DNA of 64,000 nt from an uncultured Brachyspira sp. (GCF_910588665.1 NZ_CAJUPR010000008.1:1-64000); one strand, 5' to 3'; positions 35,295-44,961 are shown, counted from the first letter of the stretch. Notes: a model not told the origin generated them from the letters alone. A program made the numbers and translations.

Positions 35295-37083
35295 ATGAAA
35301 AAATTAATATGCTTTTTTGCTGATAACAGAATGCTTGTAAATATCATAATATTCATATCTATATATAATAGGTTTATATTCATATTATAATATAGATAAC
35401 TTGCAGGTTTATTTCAGGCTGTATTTCTGCTTCCTAATAATTTACAGCATAAAACTAATAAAAAATCAAAAATAAAATTATTTAAAAATATAAAAAATCC
35501 GCTTGACTTTGATAAAGAAAAATTATTCAATGCTATGAAAAATCCTTTCAATAAAATATTAAAAATACTCTTAAAGTTCAGATATTTTGTTGTTTTATTT
35601 TTTATAGCACTTTTAATATTTTCATTCTTCTTGGCTAAAGACAGTTTGAAAAAATTCATACTGATATATGATACCAGTTCAGACAGTATAATGATAAATA
35701 TTGACTCTGTAATAGGCAATTCTATAAAAAATACTATGAAATATATTGAATAGATTGAAGGCATTATATATAAAACTGTTAATGAAAAAGATTTAATTGC
35801 AGTAGCAGCGTAATAGGAAAATAAATTAATCAGAATATAGTTGATATTTCCAAAGAATCTGCCAACTTGGCTGGAATAACTGTTTATCTTATACCTTCAA
35901 CGGAAAGAAAAAAACGGCTTATGATATAAAGAATTAGACGCTTTAATGGTATCGGTGAAGCTTCCTATGGATCCGGGAAAGCCGTTGATATAAAGATAGT
36001 CGGAAACGATATTAATCAGACAAGAAAAGTAAGAGATGAGATAAAAGCATATTTACTTAGCTTAAACGGAGTTATAAATTATTATGATGATGATAAAATA
36101 GGAAAAGATGAACTTAGAGTATTATTCAGCTATGATGAAATAGCCCAATTAGGCATGAATGTTGCCAATGTTGCAAATGAATTGAGAACGGCATACAGCG
36201 GAGCAATTGCAACATCAATACAGGAGCTTGATTATAAATTGGACTTCAGAGTTCAGTTAGACAGAGATTATATATATGATACGAATGTACTTAATAATTT
36301 AGTAATACCGAATGTTTATAACAGACTTTTATATTTAAAAAATGTTGCCAGTATAGCCGAAACCAACGGAGTATCTTCTATACAGACATTATAACGGACA
36401 AAGATGCATTACAATAACAGCCGATTTAATTCAGGGAGAAAATACATCAATACAGTTGATGTTTGCGGTAAAAAATCATTTTAAAGATATTTCCAAAAGA
36501 TACCCTGGCGTAATAATAGGATTAGTAGGAGAAGCTGATCAAACTGTGGGAGCTTTGGACGGACTTATAGCTACATTATTTATAGCAATAGTTTTAATTA
36601 TTAATGCAATTTAAAAAGTTTATACAGCCTTTAATGATAATGTTTTTAATACCTTTTACACTTACGGGTATATTCATAGCATTTTATCTGCATAGAATGC
36701 CTATGTCATTTATAGGATTTATAGGAATTGTGGGTTTATGCGGCGTGCTTGTTAATGACGGCATAATAATGATAGACTTAATAAATAAAATTATAGAGTC
36801 TGGAAAAAATAATCCTTATGCTTTAAGTAATCCTAAAAAATTTGCATTTAATTTGATAGCAGAAGGAGGCACTCAAAGACTTCTGCCTATATTTCTTACT
36901 ACTGTAACTACTGCAGGCGGATTAATGCCTACAGTTTACGGTATAGGAGGAGATGCTGATTTGATATTTCCTATAGTTATGAGTTTGGCTTATGGGCTTA
37001 TATTCTCCACTATGATAACATTAGTATTTCTGCCATGCTTATTTATGACGGCTTTTGATTTGAAATTAATAAAATTAAAATGA
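35295..37083 (+). pseudogene. Decayed RND-family efflux pump (AcrB-like)
   Basis: Fragments in several frames line up in order with an RND transporter: the N-terminal helix start (MKKLICFFADNRMLVNIIIF, stop by 35390), the segment after helix 6 (AVFLLPNNLQHK at about 35415), the helix-7 and porter region (FRYFVVLFFIALLIFS), a porter segment (VDIKIVGNDINQTRKVRDEI, then ELRVLFSYDEIAQLGMNVA), and the last four membrane helices (LMIMFLIPFTLTGIF, CGVLVNDGIIMIDLINKI, LMPTVYG). Between them are many stops and frameshifts. An intact pump needs about 3.1 kb; only 1.8 kb remains, with roughly 460 codons missing after the first helix. A GAGG ribosome site survives before the first ATG. Confidence 0.88.
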
Positions 37084-37191
37084 TTAGTTATAATTATAAT
37101 AATTATAATAGGTAATAAAATTAAAAATTCTCCAGTTTAGTATTAAAATTTCGATATTAATAACACTATAATTGATTAAAGGCGATACAAT

Positions 37192-39357
37192 ATGAAAGGC
37201 AAACGCATAATAATAATAGGCGCAGGACTATTGCAAGTACCTGCGGTACAAATAGCTCAGGAAATGGGACTTTATACAATAGTATTTGATTATAATAAAG
37301 ATGCTTACGGAATGAAAATAGCGGATTATCCTATGGTGGTATCTACAAGAGATGTTGATGGAAGTGTAAGAGCGGCTAGAGATTTGAGTCAGAAAATGGA
37401 AATACATGGTGTTATAACTGTAGGAACAGATGCTTCTACAACTGTTGCGGCTGTGGCAAATGCATTAGGACTTCCGGGAAACAGATTTGAAGATGCTTAT
37501 GCTGCCTCTAATAAAATAAGAATGAGGGAAAGATTTAAAAAAAATAATGTGCCTCAGCCTAATTTTTTTCCAGTATGGAATTATGAAGAGGCAATAGAAG
37601 CATATAGAAGTTTAAATACTCATGCTGTTGTAAAACCTGCAGATAATATGGGAGCCAGAGGGGTTATGAAAGTGTCTGATGAAAACAGCGTATTAGCGGC
37701 ATTTAACAGAGCTAAAAGCGCTTCTCCGTCAGGCGAAGTTATTATTGAAGAGTTTATGGACGGTCAGGAACTTTCTATTGATATGCTGATATATAATGAT
37801 GAAATATATGTTACAGGTATTGCCGACAGGATAATAGAATTTCCTCCGTTTTTTATAGAAACAGGACATATTATGCCTTCAGCATTGGATAAGGAAAAGC
37901 TTGATAATGCTGTTGATGTAATGAAAGCTGGAATAAGAGCATTAAATTTAAAAATAGGAGCTGCTAAAGGCGATATAAAAATAACAAAAAACGGAGCTAT
38001 GGTAGGAGAAATTGCCGCAAGATTATCGGGGGGGTTTATGAGTGCTTATACCTACCCTCTTTCTACAGGAGTTAATCTTATAAAAAATGCATTAGAAATA
38101 GCTTTAGGTAATCCCCCAAGCGATTTAAATCCTAAATGGAATAAAGTTTCCGTTGAAAAAGCATTTCTGCCGGGTACTGGTATTATAGAATCAATAGAAG
38201 GTATTGAAAATGCTAAAAAAATAGAAGGCATAAAAGAAATATTTGTAAAAACTAAAGTAGGCGACATATTGGTTACTCCGACAAATAATTTGGAAAAAGC
38301 AGGAAATATAATCGCTGTAGGAAGCACAAGAGATGAAGCTATATCTGCAGCAAATAAGGCTATAAGCGCCGTTCATTTCAGACTTACTGATGAAAAAAGT
38401 ATAACGGTAGAAGAAATAAAAAGAATAGCTCAGGAAAAATTAGCTTCAAAACATAATGCCGATTATATATTTAATAATACCGATGAAAAAACAGGACTTT
38501 CAAATTATTCTTTTAATCCCAGTCTAATACATGAAGAAAAAGCTGTTAATTTAGAAACAGAATTATTTAATACTCATGTGTCTCAGCCTATTATAATTGA
38601 CACTATATATAATCTAACTGATGTTATAGACGGCATAATGGATATAAGAGAATATTATGAAATTGTATCGGATACAGCTTTAAATTGCGGAGTGCTTGCA
38701 GTATTCAACGATTTTAATAATGAAGAATTATTTGAGCTTTCAATAAAAACTATAAAAAGAAATAAAAGAGGAATTATTATGCTTAACGGTAATAATCCTT
38801 ATGATATTTTAATGCAGAAACTAAGAGATGCGGAAAAAAACGGAGCATGCGCTGCAGGCATAGATTTTTCTTATTGCTATAATATTAATTCTGATTATAA
38901 AGTATATGTAAAAAGCGAAAAAGAATTATTAAAAATAAGAAAACAAATAGAAATACCCATAATAATTAAGGGAATATCAAATGAAAATGATATTAATAAT
39001 GTAAATTCAATGCATATTAACAGTATATATTTTTCAAATAATAATAAGTATGCATTAAAAGGTATGGAAAAAGTTGCCGATACTATTAACAGAGCGGCAT
39101 GTAATCTGCATAATAATAAAATGCAATTAACATTGCTTGCAGAATCTGCCAGATACGGAGCAGATGTATTTAAATATTTTATGTTAGGAGCTAATGCTGT
39201 TTCTGTAACAGAAGAAAGTTTTATTGCAGCCATAAGTAAAGGCAAAAAGGGTCTTGAATATGCTTTATATTCCAATAAATTAGAATTGGAAAAAATAATG
39301 AAAGTATTCGGTCAAAATCAGCTTAAATATAATAATGCGATATGGCGAAAAAATTAG
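37192..39357 (+). CDS. ATP-grasp protein fused to a degenerate FMN-dehydrogenase-like domain
   Basis: 721 residues. Residues 1-400 are an ATP-grasp enzyme of the carbamoyl-phosphate-synthase-like type: IIIIGAGLLQVPAVQ, the P-loop-like VVKPADNMGARGV (147-158), EEFMDGQELSIDM and the metal-binding GEIAARLSGGFM. Residues 470-715 look like an alpha-hydroxyacid-dehydrogenase TIM barrel (PIIIKGI at 589-595, then GADVFKYFMLGANAV from 656, then LELEKIMKVFG), but the catalytic SNHGGR is replaced by SNNNKY and DGGIR by AESAR, so oxidase activity is improbable. Such a pairing is unfamiliar to me. First gene of a three-gene operon; ribosome site AAAGGCGA. Confidence 0.8.
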   Translation: MKGKRIIIIGAGLLQVPAVQIAQEMGLYTIVFDYNKDAYGMKIADYPMVVSTRDVDGSVRAARDLSQKMEIHGVITVGTDASTTVAAVANALGLPGNRFEDAYAASNKIRMRERFKKNNVPQPNFFPVWNYEEAIEAYRSLNTHAVVKPADNMGARGVMKVSDENSVLAAFNRAKSASPSGEVIIEEFMDGQELSIDMLIYNDEIYVTGIADRIIEFPPFFIETGHIMPSALDKEKLDNAVDVMKAGIRALNLKIGAAKGDIKITKNGAMVGEIAARLSGGFMSAYTYPLSTGVNLIKNALEIALGNPPSDLNPKWNKVSVEKAFLPGTGIIESIEGIENAKKIEGIKEIFVKTKVGDILVTPTNNLEKAGNIIAVGSTRDEAISAANKAISAVHFRLTDEKSITVEEIKRIAQEKLASKHNADYIFNNTDEKTGLSNYSFNPSLIHEEKAVNLETELFNTHVSQPIIIDTIYNLTDVIDGIMDIREYYEIVSDTALNCGVLAVFNDFNNEELFELSIKTIKRNKRGIIMLNGNNPYDILMQKLRDAEKNGACAAGIDFSYCYNINSDYKVYVKSEKELLKIRKQIEIPIIIKGISNENDINNVNSMHINSIYFSNNNKYALKGMEKVADTINRAACNLHNNKMQLTLLAESARYGADVFKYFMLGANAVSVTEESFIAAISKGKKGLEYALYSNKLELEKIMKVFGQNQLKYNNAIWRKN

Positions 39358-39366
39358 GAATCACTT

Positions 39367-40389
39367 ATGGAAGATAAACAAATAAGCCTGTCTAAATCAT
39401 ATATATACGGATTTCTATCCGCTATGATATGTACTTTGATATACAGCACCGTTATTATACCAATATATATATTATTAATATCCTCTAATCCTCAGAATTT
39501 CTTTGTACATTTACTGTATGCTCTTGATATTTGGGTATGGATATGGATAGGAATTTCCATATTATACGCTTTTATCATAGTATTAATGCAGCCTACAAAA
39601 AATTATACATATTTTTCAAAAACAGTAGAAAATTTACTCTTTTTTGCGGTTACTTCCGTAATTCTTATATTATCTATAAGCTATGTTCCTGAAATACAAA
39701 AACTTCTCTATAAAAAAGATTATATATTTTACAGCGGTATATTATCAGGAGGTTTATTCTTAATATCAATACAATTATCATACAGTATAAAAAAAATGAT
39801 AATATTCATGTACAAAACTATATTATATAATTTGGGATATGCTGTTGAAGATGATATAATATCGGAAAATGAATATAATAATGAATTCTTAAAAACCGAC
39901 AAATCAGAATATGAAATATTCTCAAATACACTTAAAAACACAATAGCATTCTCTCAAAGATATAATCATGCTATTGGAATAATGGCTTTTAAAATATCAA
40001 ATTCAGGCTCTATAATAAATGAATACGGAAATGAAGCCTATAAGAAATTAGAAGGCGAATTAATCAATGTTATCAAGAAAAATGCAAGAATAGGTGAAAA
40101 TCAATGTCTGCTTCATGAAGATATTATATACTCGGCAATTTTTGCAAATGAAGATCAATCTTGGAAAGCGTCTAAAAGATATTTTAAAGCATTAAAAAAT
40201 TATAATTTTGAATATGATGATGAGCCTATAGATATAAATGTGTCTATGGCAATAAGCGGATTTGATTTTTCTAATAATATGTCAAATAAAATATCCGTAT
40301 TTGCTGTAAAAGAATCTATGATGAGAAAAATTAAAGATGCTTTAAATGAATCTGAAGAAACAGGAAGTCCTGTTATATATTATGAATAA
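39367..40389 (+). CDS. Four-helix membrane protein with degenerate GGDEF-like domain
   Basis: 340 residues: four transmembrane helices (about 10-35, 48-73, 85-105 and 120-140), then a cytoplasmic domain (about 185-335) that follows the nucleotide-cyclase/GGDEF fold. HAIGIMAFKISNSGSIINEYGNEAY corresponds, in split form (HAIGIMAFKISNSG, then INEYGNEAYKKLEGEL), to the ILLDIDHFK-NDTYGH strand-helix, and HEDIIYSAIFANED to the R-GGDEF-vll hairpin, with the signature lost. Diguanylate cyclase activity is therefore unlikely; a binding or sensor role is possible. It starts nine bases after the ATP-grasp gene with AGGA eight bases before its ATG. Confidence 0.6.
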   Translation: MEDKQISLSKSYIYGFLSAMICTLIYSTVIIPIYILLISSNPQNFFVHLLYALDIWVWIWIGISILYAFIIVLMQPTKNYTYFSKTVENLLFFAVTSVILILSISYVPEIQKLLYKKDYIFYSGILSGGLFLISIQLSYSIKKMIIFMYKTILYNLGYAVEDDIISENEYNNEFLKTDKSEYEIFSNTLKNTIAFSQRYNHAIGIMAFKISNSGSIINEYGNEAYKKLEGELINVIKKNARIGENQCLLHEDIIYSAIFANEDQSWKASKRYFKALKNYNFEYDDEPIDINVSMAISGFDFSNNMSNKISVFAVKESMMRKIKDALNESEETGSPVIYYE

Positions 40390-40403
40390 AAGGGATAAGA
40401 ACC

Positions 40404-41765
40404 GTGGAAGCTTCATTAATTGTAATATTAGTTTTAATCGTTTTATTGGGTTTCGCCACTCAATATGTTATTAAAAGTGGATCATATCCTATTAAATTAA
40501 AAAAAATAGTTCAGGCATATAATGAGCAAAATTATGATATAGCTATAAGAGAAATTAACACTTTAGACCCTAAATATAAAAAAGATGCCAATATATTATG
40601 GATGATGGCTAATATGTATTATAAACAGCAGCAGTATATTTTGGCTATGGCTTCATTGCAAAATATGATAGACGGAGCTTATTTTACAAAAGAAATAACG
40701 GAATTAAATGTAAGAGAATTTTTAGCTAAAATATATGAGCAAACAGGAAACTCTAAAAAAGCTATAGATGAATATGACATGATAACTAAAATCAGGGATC
40801 AGGACTATGATTCTCTATATAAAGCAGGAACTATTTGTTATAATTACGGCGAATGGATACAGGCGCAGAAATATTTTTCTCTAGCCGCAGCCCAGAATGA
40901 CAGCAATCCTCAGCTTTTATATATGCTTTCATATTGTTTTTATAAAATCCGTTCTTATCATGCGGCTCAGCAGAATATAGAAAAAGCAATATCTTTAGAC
41001 AATACAAATGCTCAGTACCATTTGCTGCTTGGAGAAATATTATCCTCAAGCAGGGATTTCCAAAATGCTATTAAAGAATTAGAAATAGCTTATGAAAGTA
41101 ATGAAGTATCAGACAAAGATACAATATCTTTAAATCTTGCAAACTCATACTATGAGCTTGGAAATTATACTAAAGCAAGAGAATATTACGGACAGGTTCT
41201 TACCAAAGAGAATATAGCCAATGAAAAAGTTATAGATGAAAGATACAGATATGCTGAAACACTTGTAAAGAATAAACAATTTGAAGCAGCAGTTAAACAG
41301 TGGGAAATAATTAAATCTGTGAGAAATATATATTTAGATGTTGAGCAAAAATTAAAAACATACAGTTCTATTATTGCCAATAATGCCTTTAGAACGGCGC
41401 TTGAAATGGATGTAACGGATTATTTAGAAAAACACTTCTACAGAATATTAACAATAAATGGATATGTAGTTACAGATAATATGAGAAAATCCGATACATT
41501 AGCATTCTTTGTTACAATGAAAAAATTCGGCTCCGAAGGTCAGTCATATAAAAGCACATTTGCTTTAGATACATCAGGCTATCCTATGAGGCAAGACACC
41601 GTAGATCAATTCATGGAATATGCAAGGCAATATAAAAGTGCCCACTCATTCTTAATTAGTATAGGAGATTTCGCACCTAATTTAAAAGTTGATGATACAG
41701 TTATGATTATTGAGCCTGAAAGATTTGAAGCTATTATTGAAGGCGTTATATCATTCAGCGATTAA
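40404..41765 (+). CDS. Membrane-anchored TPR protein with C-terminal nuclease-fold-like domain (paralogue of 18172)
   Basis: 453 residues beginning at a GTG with AAGGGA seven bases upstream. One N-terminal transmembrane helix (3-22), then about eight TPR units (30-330; ANMYYKQQQYILAMASLQNM, CYNYGEWIQAQKYFSLAAAQ, LANSYYELGNYTKAREYYGQ), then a C-terminal alpha/beta domain (YLEKHFYRILTINGYVV, YKSTFALDTSGYPM, SAHSFLISIGDF, VMIIEPERFEAII) comparable with the tail of the gene at 18172. Mrr-type nuclease catalytic residues are not evident. Last gene of the ATP-grasp operon, 14 bases after the membrane GGDEF-like gene, and followed by a strong terminator. Confidence 0.75.
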   Translation: MEASLIVILVLIVLLGFATQYVIKSGSYPIKLKKIVQAYNEQNYDIAIREINTLDPKYKKDANILWMMANMYYKQQQYILAMASLQNMIDGAYFTKEITELNVREFLAKIYEQTGNSKKAIDEYDMITKIRDQDYDSLYKAGTICYNYGEWIQAQKYFSLAAAQNDSNPQLLYMLSYCFYKIRSYHAAQQNIEKAISLDNTNAQYHLLLGEILSSSRDFQNAIKELEIAYESNEVSDKDTISLNLANSYYELGNYTKAREYYGQVLTKENIANEKVIDERYRYAETLVKNKQFEAAVKQWEIIKSVRNIYLDVEQKLKTYSSIIANNAFRTALEMDVTDYLEKHFYRILTINGYVVTDNMRKSDTLAFFVTMKKFGSEGQSYKSTFALDTSGYPMRQDTVDQFMEYARQYKSAHSFLISIGDFAPNLKVDDTVMIIEPERFEAIIEGVISFSD

Positions 41766-41785
41766 CAAATAATCATATATTAAAT

Positions 41786-41820
41786 AAAAAAGCTATGATT
41801 TTGATTATCATAGCTTTTTT
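41786..41820. terminator. Bidirectional terminator between the TPR gene and tsf
   Basis: Perfect 14-bp inverted repeat AAAAAAGCTATGAT / ATCATAGCTTTTTT with a seven-base loop. It can end the plus-strand operon and the convergent rpsB-tsf operon. Confidence 0.9.
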
Positions 41821-41862
41821 ATTTAAACGGAGTGCTATAATTGTTATTTATTTAATTATTTA

Positions 41863-42717
41863 TTATACACCTAAAGAAACGATTACAAAATTTTTAATAT
41901 TTGCTTCAGAACCTGACTCTTTAGAAATTTCATCTATCAGACTTTTAATAGATATTTTATTGTCTGTAAATAATTTTTGGTCTATAAGAACGCTGTCGGA
42001 ATACCAAGAATTCATTTTACCTTCAACTATTTTTTCTATCATATTTTCAGGCTTACCTGCATCTCTTACCTGCTTTTCAAATATTTCTTTTTGCTCTTTT
42101 ACGGCATTTGCATCAATACCTTCCCTATTTAAAGCTAAAGGTTTTTCACTTGCAATGTGCATAGCTATTTGATCTGCTATCTCATAACATTTTCCTCTAG
42201 GCTTAACATCAAATTCAACTACAGCTACAAGCTTATTATTAAAGTGAGCATAAGTGCCGAAAAATCCTTCTGTTTTCATAACTTTAACATCGGCAAGTAC
42301 TGTTTTTTCGCCCCATTTCTGTATTCCCTCATTGATCATGCCCTGTATAGTATCTCCGTTTTCACAATTAGCATTCAAAAGAGAATCTATAGAAACATTA
42401 TCTAATCCCATAGCTGTGCTTGAAATAGTTTTTGCCAAATTAATAAATAATTCATTCTTAGCGACAAAATCAGTTTCGCATTGCAGTTCTATACAAGCAG
42501 CTTTAGTTTTATCATCATTAATGCAGAAGCCTATAGAACCTTCTTTCACCGTACGCTCACTTTTTTTAGCAGCAACAGCCGCACCTTTTTCCTTTAGAAG
42601 GCGAATAGCTTTATCCATATCGCCGTCAGTTTCCTGAAGAGCCTTTTTACAATCCATTATACCAACACCTGTACGCTCTCTAAGCTCTTTAATAGTATCC
42701 ATACTAATATTTGCCAT
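41863..42717 (-). CDS. tsf: Translation elongation factor Ts
   Basis: 284 residues from the ATG at 42717; an in-frame TTG three bases earlier is less likely since AAGGA is spaced for the ATG. The N-terminal UBA-like domain has the signature KELRERTGVGIMDCKKALQE and the exchange-domain start CETDFVAKNELFINLAK with TDFV, the conserved EF-Tu contact. EF-Ts recharges EF-Tu with GTP. It follows rpsB by 42 bases in the usual rpsB-tsf operon. Confidence 0.97.
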   Translation of the reverse strand: MANISMDTIKELRERTGVGIMDCKKALQETDGDMDKAIRLLKEKGAAVAAKKSERTVKEGSIGFCINDDKTKAACIELQCETDFVAKNELFINLAKTISSTAMGLDNVSIDSLLNANCENGDTIQGMINEGIQKWGEKTVLADVKVMKTEGFFGTYAHFNNKLVAVVEFDVKPRGKCYEIADQIAMHIASEKPLALNREGIDANAVKEQKEIFEKQVRDAGKPENMIEKIVEGKMNSWYSDSVLIDQKLFTDNKISIKSLIDEISKESGSEANIKNFVIVSLGV

Positions 42718-42759
42718 CAAAATTATCCTTTATATTAAATATTTTTATTCTGTCAACAA

Positions 42760-43572
42760 TTATTTGTCATCTTCCTGAGAAACACCATATTTTTCAGCAA
42801 CAGCCTCTGCGGCCTCTGTGGCGCTATTATCATAAACTTCTTCCTCAACTTCTCCTGAAATATCATGCTTGGCTAATGTTTCTTTTCCAGCCTCATTTTG
42901 CCCCTCTATAACTGCTGAGGCAATTACGCCTGCAAATAAACTGATAGCCCTTATAGCATCATCATTTCCGGGTATCGGATGATCAATTACATCAGGATTG
43001 CAGTTTGTATCCACAACGGCAACAACAGGTATTCCCAATTTTCTAGCTTCGCTTACGGCAATAGCTTCCTGCATAGGATCTATTACAAAAATCATATCAG
43101 GTAAATTCTCCATATCTTTAATGCCTGCAAAGTTTTTCTCTAATCTTTCTTTTTCCTTAAGAAGAAGTATAACCTCTTTTTTAGGAAGCTTATCAAAAGT
43201 TCCGTCAACCTCTTCTTTTTCTATTTTCTTAAGTCTTGCTATGCTTTTTTTAATGGTGGAGAAATTTGTAAGCATTCCTCCAAGCCAGCGGTTATTAACA
43301 TAATACATATCGCATTTTTCTGCGGCTTCTTTTATGCTTTGAGAAGCTTGTTTTTTAGTACCCACAAAAAGAACATTTCCGCCGTTTCTAGCCATTTCTT
43401 TAACCACTTCATAAGCTTTTTTTACATAGGTCAAAGTTTTCATAAGATCGATAATATAAATATCGTTTCTCTCTTGAAAAATAAAAGGCTTCATTCTGGG
43501 ATTCCATTTTCTAGTGGGGTGTCCGAAATGTACGCCTGCCTCTAAAAGGTCTTTCATAACTGGTAATGACAT
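42760..43572 (-). CDS. rpsB: 30S ribosomal protein S2
   Basis: 270 residues with S2 signatures: LLEAGVHFGHPTRKWNPRMK at the start, FVGTKKQASQSI, NNRWLGGMLTNF, and VVAVVDTNCNPDVIDHPIPGNDDAIRAI in split form (AVVDTNCNPD, IPGNDDAIRAI). The C-terminal 40 residues form an acidic extension (VEEEVYDNSATEAAEAVAEK). S2 is part of the small ribosomal subunit. AAAGGAT lies 8-9 bases before the ATG. First gene of rpsB-tsf, with a leader of about 200 bases that may carry control elements. Confidence 0.97.
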   Translation of the reverse strand: MSLPVMKDLLEAGVHFGHPTRKWNPRMKPFIFQERNDIYIIDLMKTLTYVKKAYEVVKEMARNGGNVLFVGTKKQASQSIKEAAEKCDMYYVNNRWLGGMLTNFSTIKKSIARLKKIEKEEVDGTFDKLPKKEVILLLKEKERLEKNFAGIKDMENLPDMIFVIDPMQEAIAVSEARKLGIPVVAVVDTNCNPDVIDHPIPGNDDAIRAISLFAGVIASAVIEGQNEAGKETLAKHDISGEVEEEVYDNSATEAAEAVAEKYGVSQEDDK

Positions 43573-43595
43573 ATCGTATCCTTTAAAATAAAAAT

Positions 43596-43617
43596 AGAGT
43601 ACCGACTACAGCACCCT
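43596..43617 (-). promoter_or_regulatory. Hairpin in the rpsB leader
   Basis: On the minus strand AGGGUGC pairs with GUACUCU (seven pairs, two of them G-U) around the loop UGUAGUCG, followed by AUUUUUAUUUU. It ends about 24 bases before the rpsB ATG, and may be an S2 operator or weak attenuator. Confidence 0.35.
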
Positions 43618-43783
43618 ATCCATAAATTTCAACATCTACAAAAACATTAATATTATAAAAAATCATAATGCTTTGATTACTGAATTAGTAACAATGTCTT
43701 TTCTATATTCCTTTTAATACCAAAAGAATAATTTAAAAACATTTTGCAATTACGGAAAAGTATACCAATATAATCGGTTTTAT

Positions 43784-43813
43784 ATATAATAACATAATAT
43801 AAAAAAATGTCAA
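43784..43813 (-). promoter_or_regulatory. rpsB-tsf promoter
   Basis: On the minus strand TTGACA (43808-43813), spacer 18, TTATAT (43784-43789). The stretch around the -10 (GTTATTATATA) matches the riboswitch-ATPase promoter. Confidence 0.5.
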
Positions 43814-43815
43814 TA

Positions 43816-43844
43816 TTGCAAACTATTTAAATATATTTTATACT
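43816..43844 (+). promoter_or_regulatory. dus promoter
   Basis: TTGCAA (43816-43821), 17-base spacer, TATACT (43839-43844), only two bases away from the divergent rpsB -35 box. Confidence 0.6.
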
Positions 43845-43905
43845 ATTAAAGTTTTTAAATTAATTGATTATATTTATAAAAATTATAATAATTTCAGAGA
43901 ATAAT

Positions 43906-44880
43906 ATGAATAGAAATATTATTATAGACGGTATCAATATACCTTCAAGATTCTTTTTAGCGCCTATGGCTGGATATACCGATTATGTATTCAGAAGACT
44001 GTCTAGAAGATTCGGTGCGGGACTTCTTATAACTGAATTAATAAGCGCTGCGGCTTTGGCAAGAAAAGTAAAAAAAACTTATAGATATATGGAATATAAA
44101 GAAGATGAAAAACCTATATCCATACAGTTATTTGGGGCAAATGAAGACGATTATAAAAGAGCTATTGAAATAACTGATTTAAAAGGATTTTCATTTATAG
44201 ATATAAATATGGGCTGCCCCACAAAAAAAGTAATAAAAAATAATGGAGGTGCAGGACTATTAAAAGATACTAATAAAATGATATCCATATTAAATGCAGT
44301 AAAAAAAGAATCTCCATTGCCTGTAAGCGTAAAAATAAGACTTGGATTTAAGAGAGGAGAAGGCGGCGAAATAGAGAGAGCTTTAGCGTTAAAAGAAAAC
44401 GGAGCATGCTTTATTACATTGCATGGAAGATATGCAAGCGATTTATACAGAGGTACTGCGGATTGGGAGGCAATAGCAAAAGTAAAAGAGGCGCTTGGAA
44501 AAGATTATATTTTAATAGGAAACGGCGATATAAAATCAAAAGATGATGCATTAAAAGCATTTGATATTTCTAAAGTTGATGGAATAATGGTAGGAAGGGC
44601 TGCTATAGGAAATCCTTTTATATTCAGAGAACTTAATACTATATTTGAAGATAATCATAAATATGAGAACAATACGGAAAAAAATTACTCTCTTAAAGAT
44701 ACCATAAAAGAACATATTAACGGATGCTGCATACTTTACGGAGAAGTAAGCGCAATACATTTTATGCGTAAATTTATTATGAAATATCTGACAGGATATA
44801 AAATGGAAAATAAAATAGAACTTATGAAATGCGAGAGAAAAGAAGAATTATTTAAAATATTAGATGATATTTTGTCATAA
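43906..44880 (+). CDS. tRNA-dihydrouridine synthase (DusB-like)
   Basis: 324 residues from the ATG at 43906; an upstream TTG in frame adds 14 hydrophobic residues foreign to the family. The FMN TIM barrel starts FFLAPMAGYTDYVFRRL, followed by TELISA, the substrate-site IDINMGCPTKKVIKNNGGAGLL with the catalytic Cys, VKIRLGF, ITLHGRYASDLY and LIGNGDIKS with VDGIMVGRAAIGNPFIF. It reduces uridine in the D-loop of tRNA in the cytoplasm. An AGAGA ribosome site lies 5-9 bases upstream. Transcribed alone. Confidence 0.94.
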   Translation: MNRNIIIDGINIPSRFFLAPMAGYTDYVFRRLSRRFGAGLLITELISAAALARKVKKTYRYMEYKEDEKPISIQLFGANEDDYKRAIEITDLKGFSFIDINMGCPTKKVIKNNGGAGLLKDTNKMISILNAVKKESPLPVSVKIRLGFKRGEGGEIERALALKENGACFITLHGRYASDLYRGTADWEAIAKVKEALGKDYILIGNGDIKSKDDALKAFDISKVDGIMVGRAAIGNPFIFRELNTIFEDNHKYENNTEKNYSLKDTIKEHINGCCILYGEVSAIHFMRKFIMKYLTGYKMENKIELMKCERKEELFKILDDILS

Positions 44881-44961
44881 CTGCTGTATTAATTTAATAT
44901 ATATAATATTATTAATATAAAAATTATATATTTTACTATCTTAAAATATTATATACTTTTA

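Larger units (their letters stand above)
43573..43905. other. Divergent control region between rpsB and dus
   Basis: About 330 bases without a gene. It holds the two divergent promoters at 43784-43844 and the rpsB leader with a hairpin close to the start codon. No ORF or tRNA is seen. Confidence 0.6.

Noticed and set aside
35414..35764. A 116-codon minus-strand frame across the RND remnant
   Set aside because: It is antisense to recognisable RND sequence and has no motif or ribosome site.
43864..43905. TTG start for the dihydrouridine synthase
   Set aside because: It adds 14 residues not found in Dus proteins; the ATG at 43906 has the better ribosome site.
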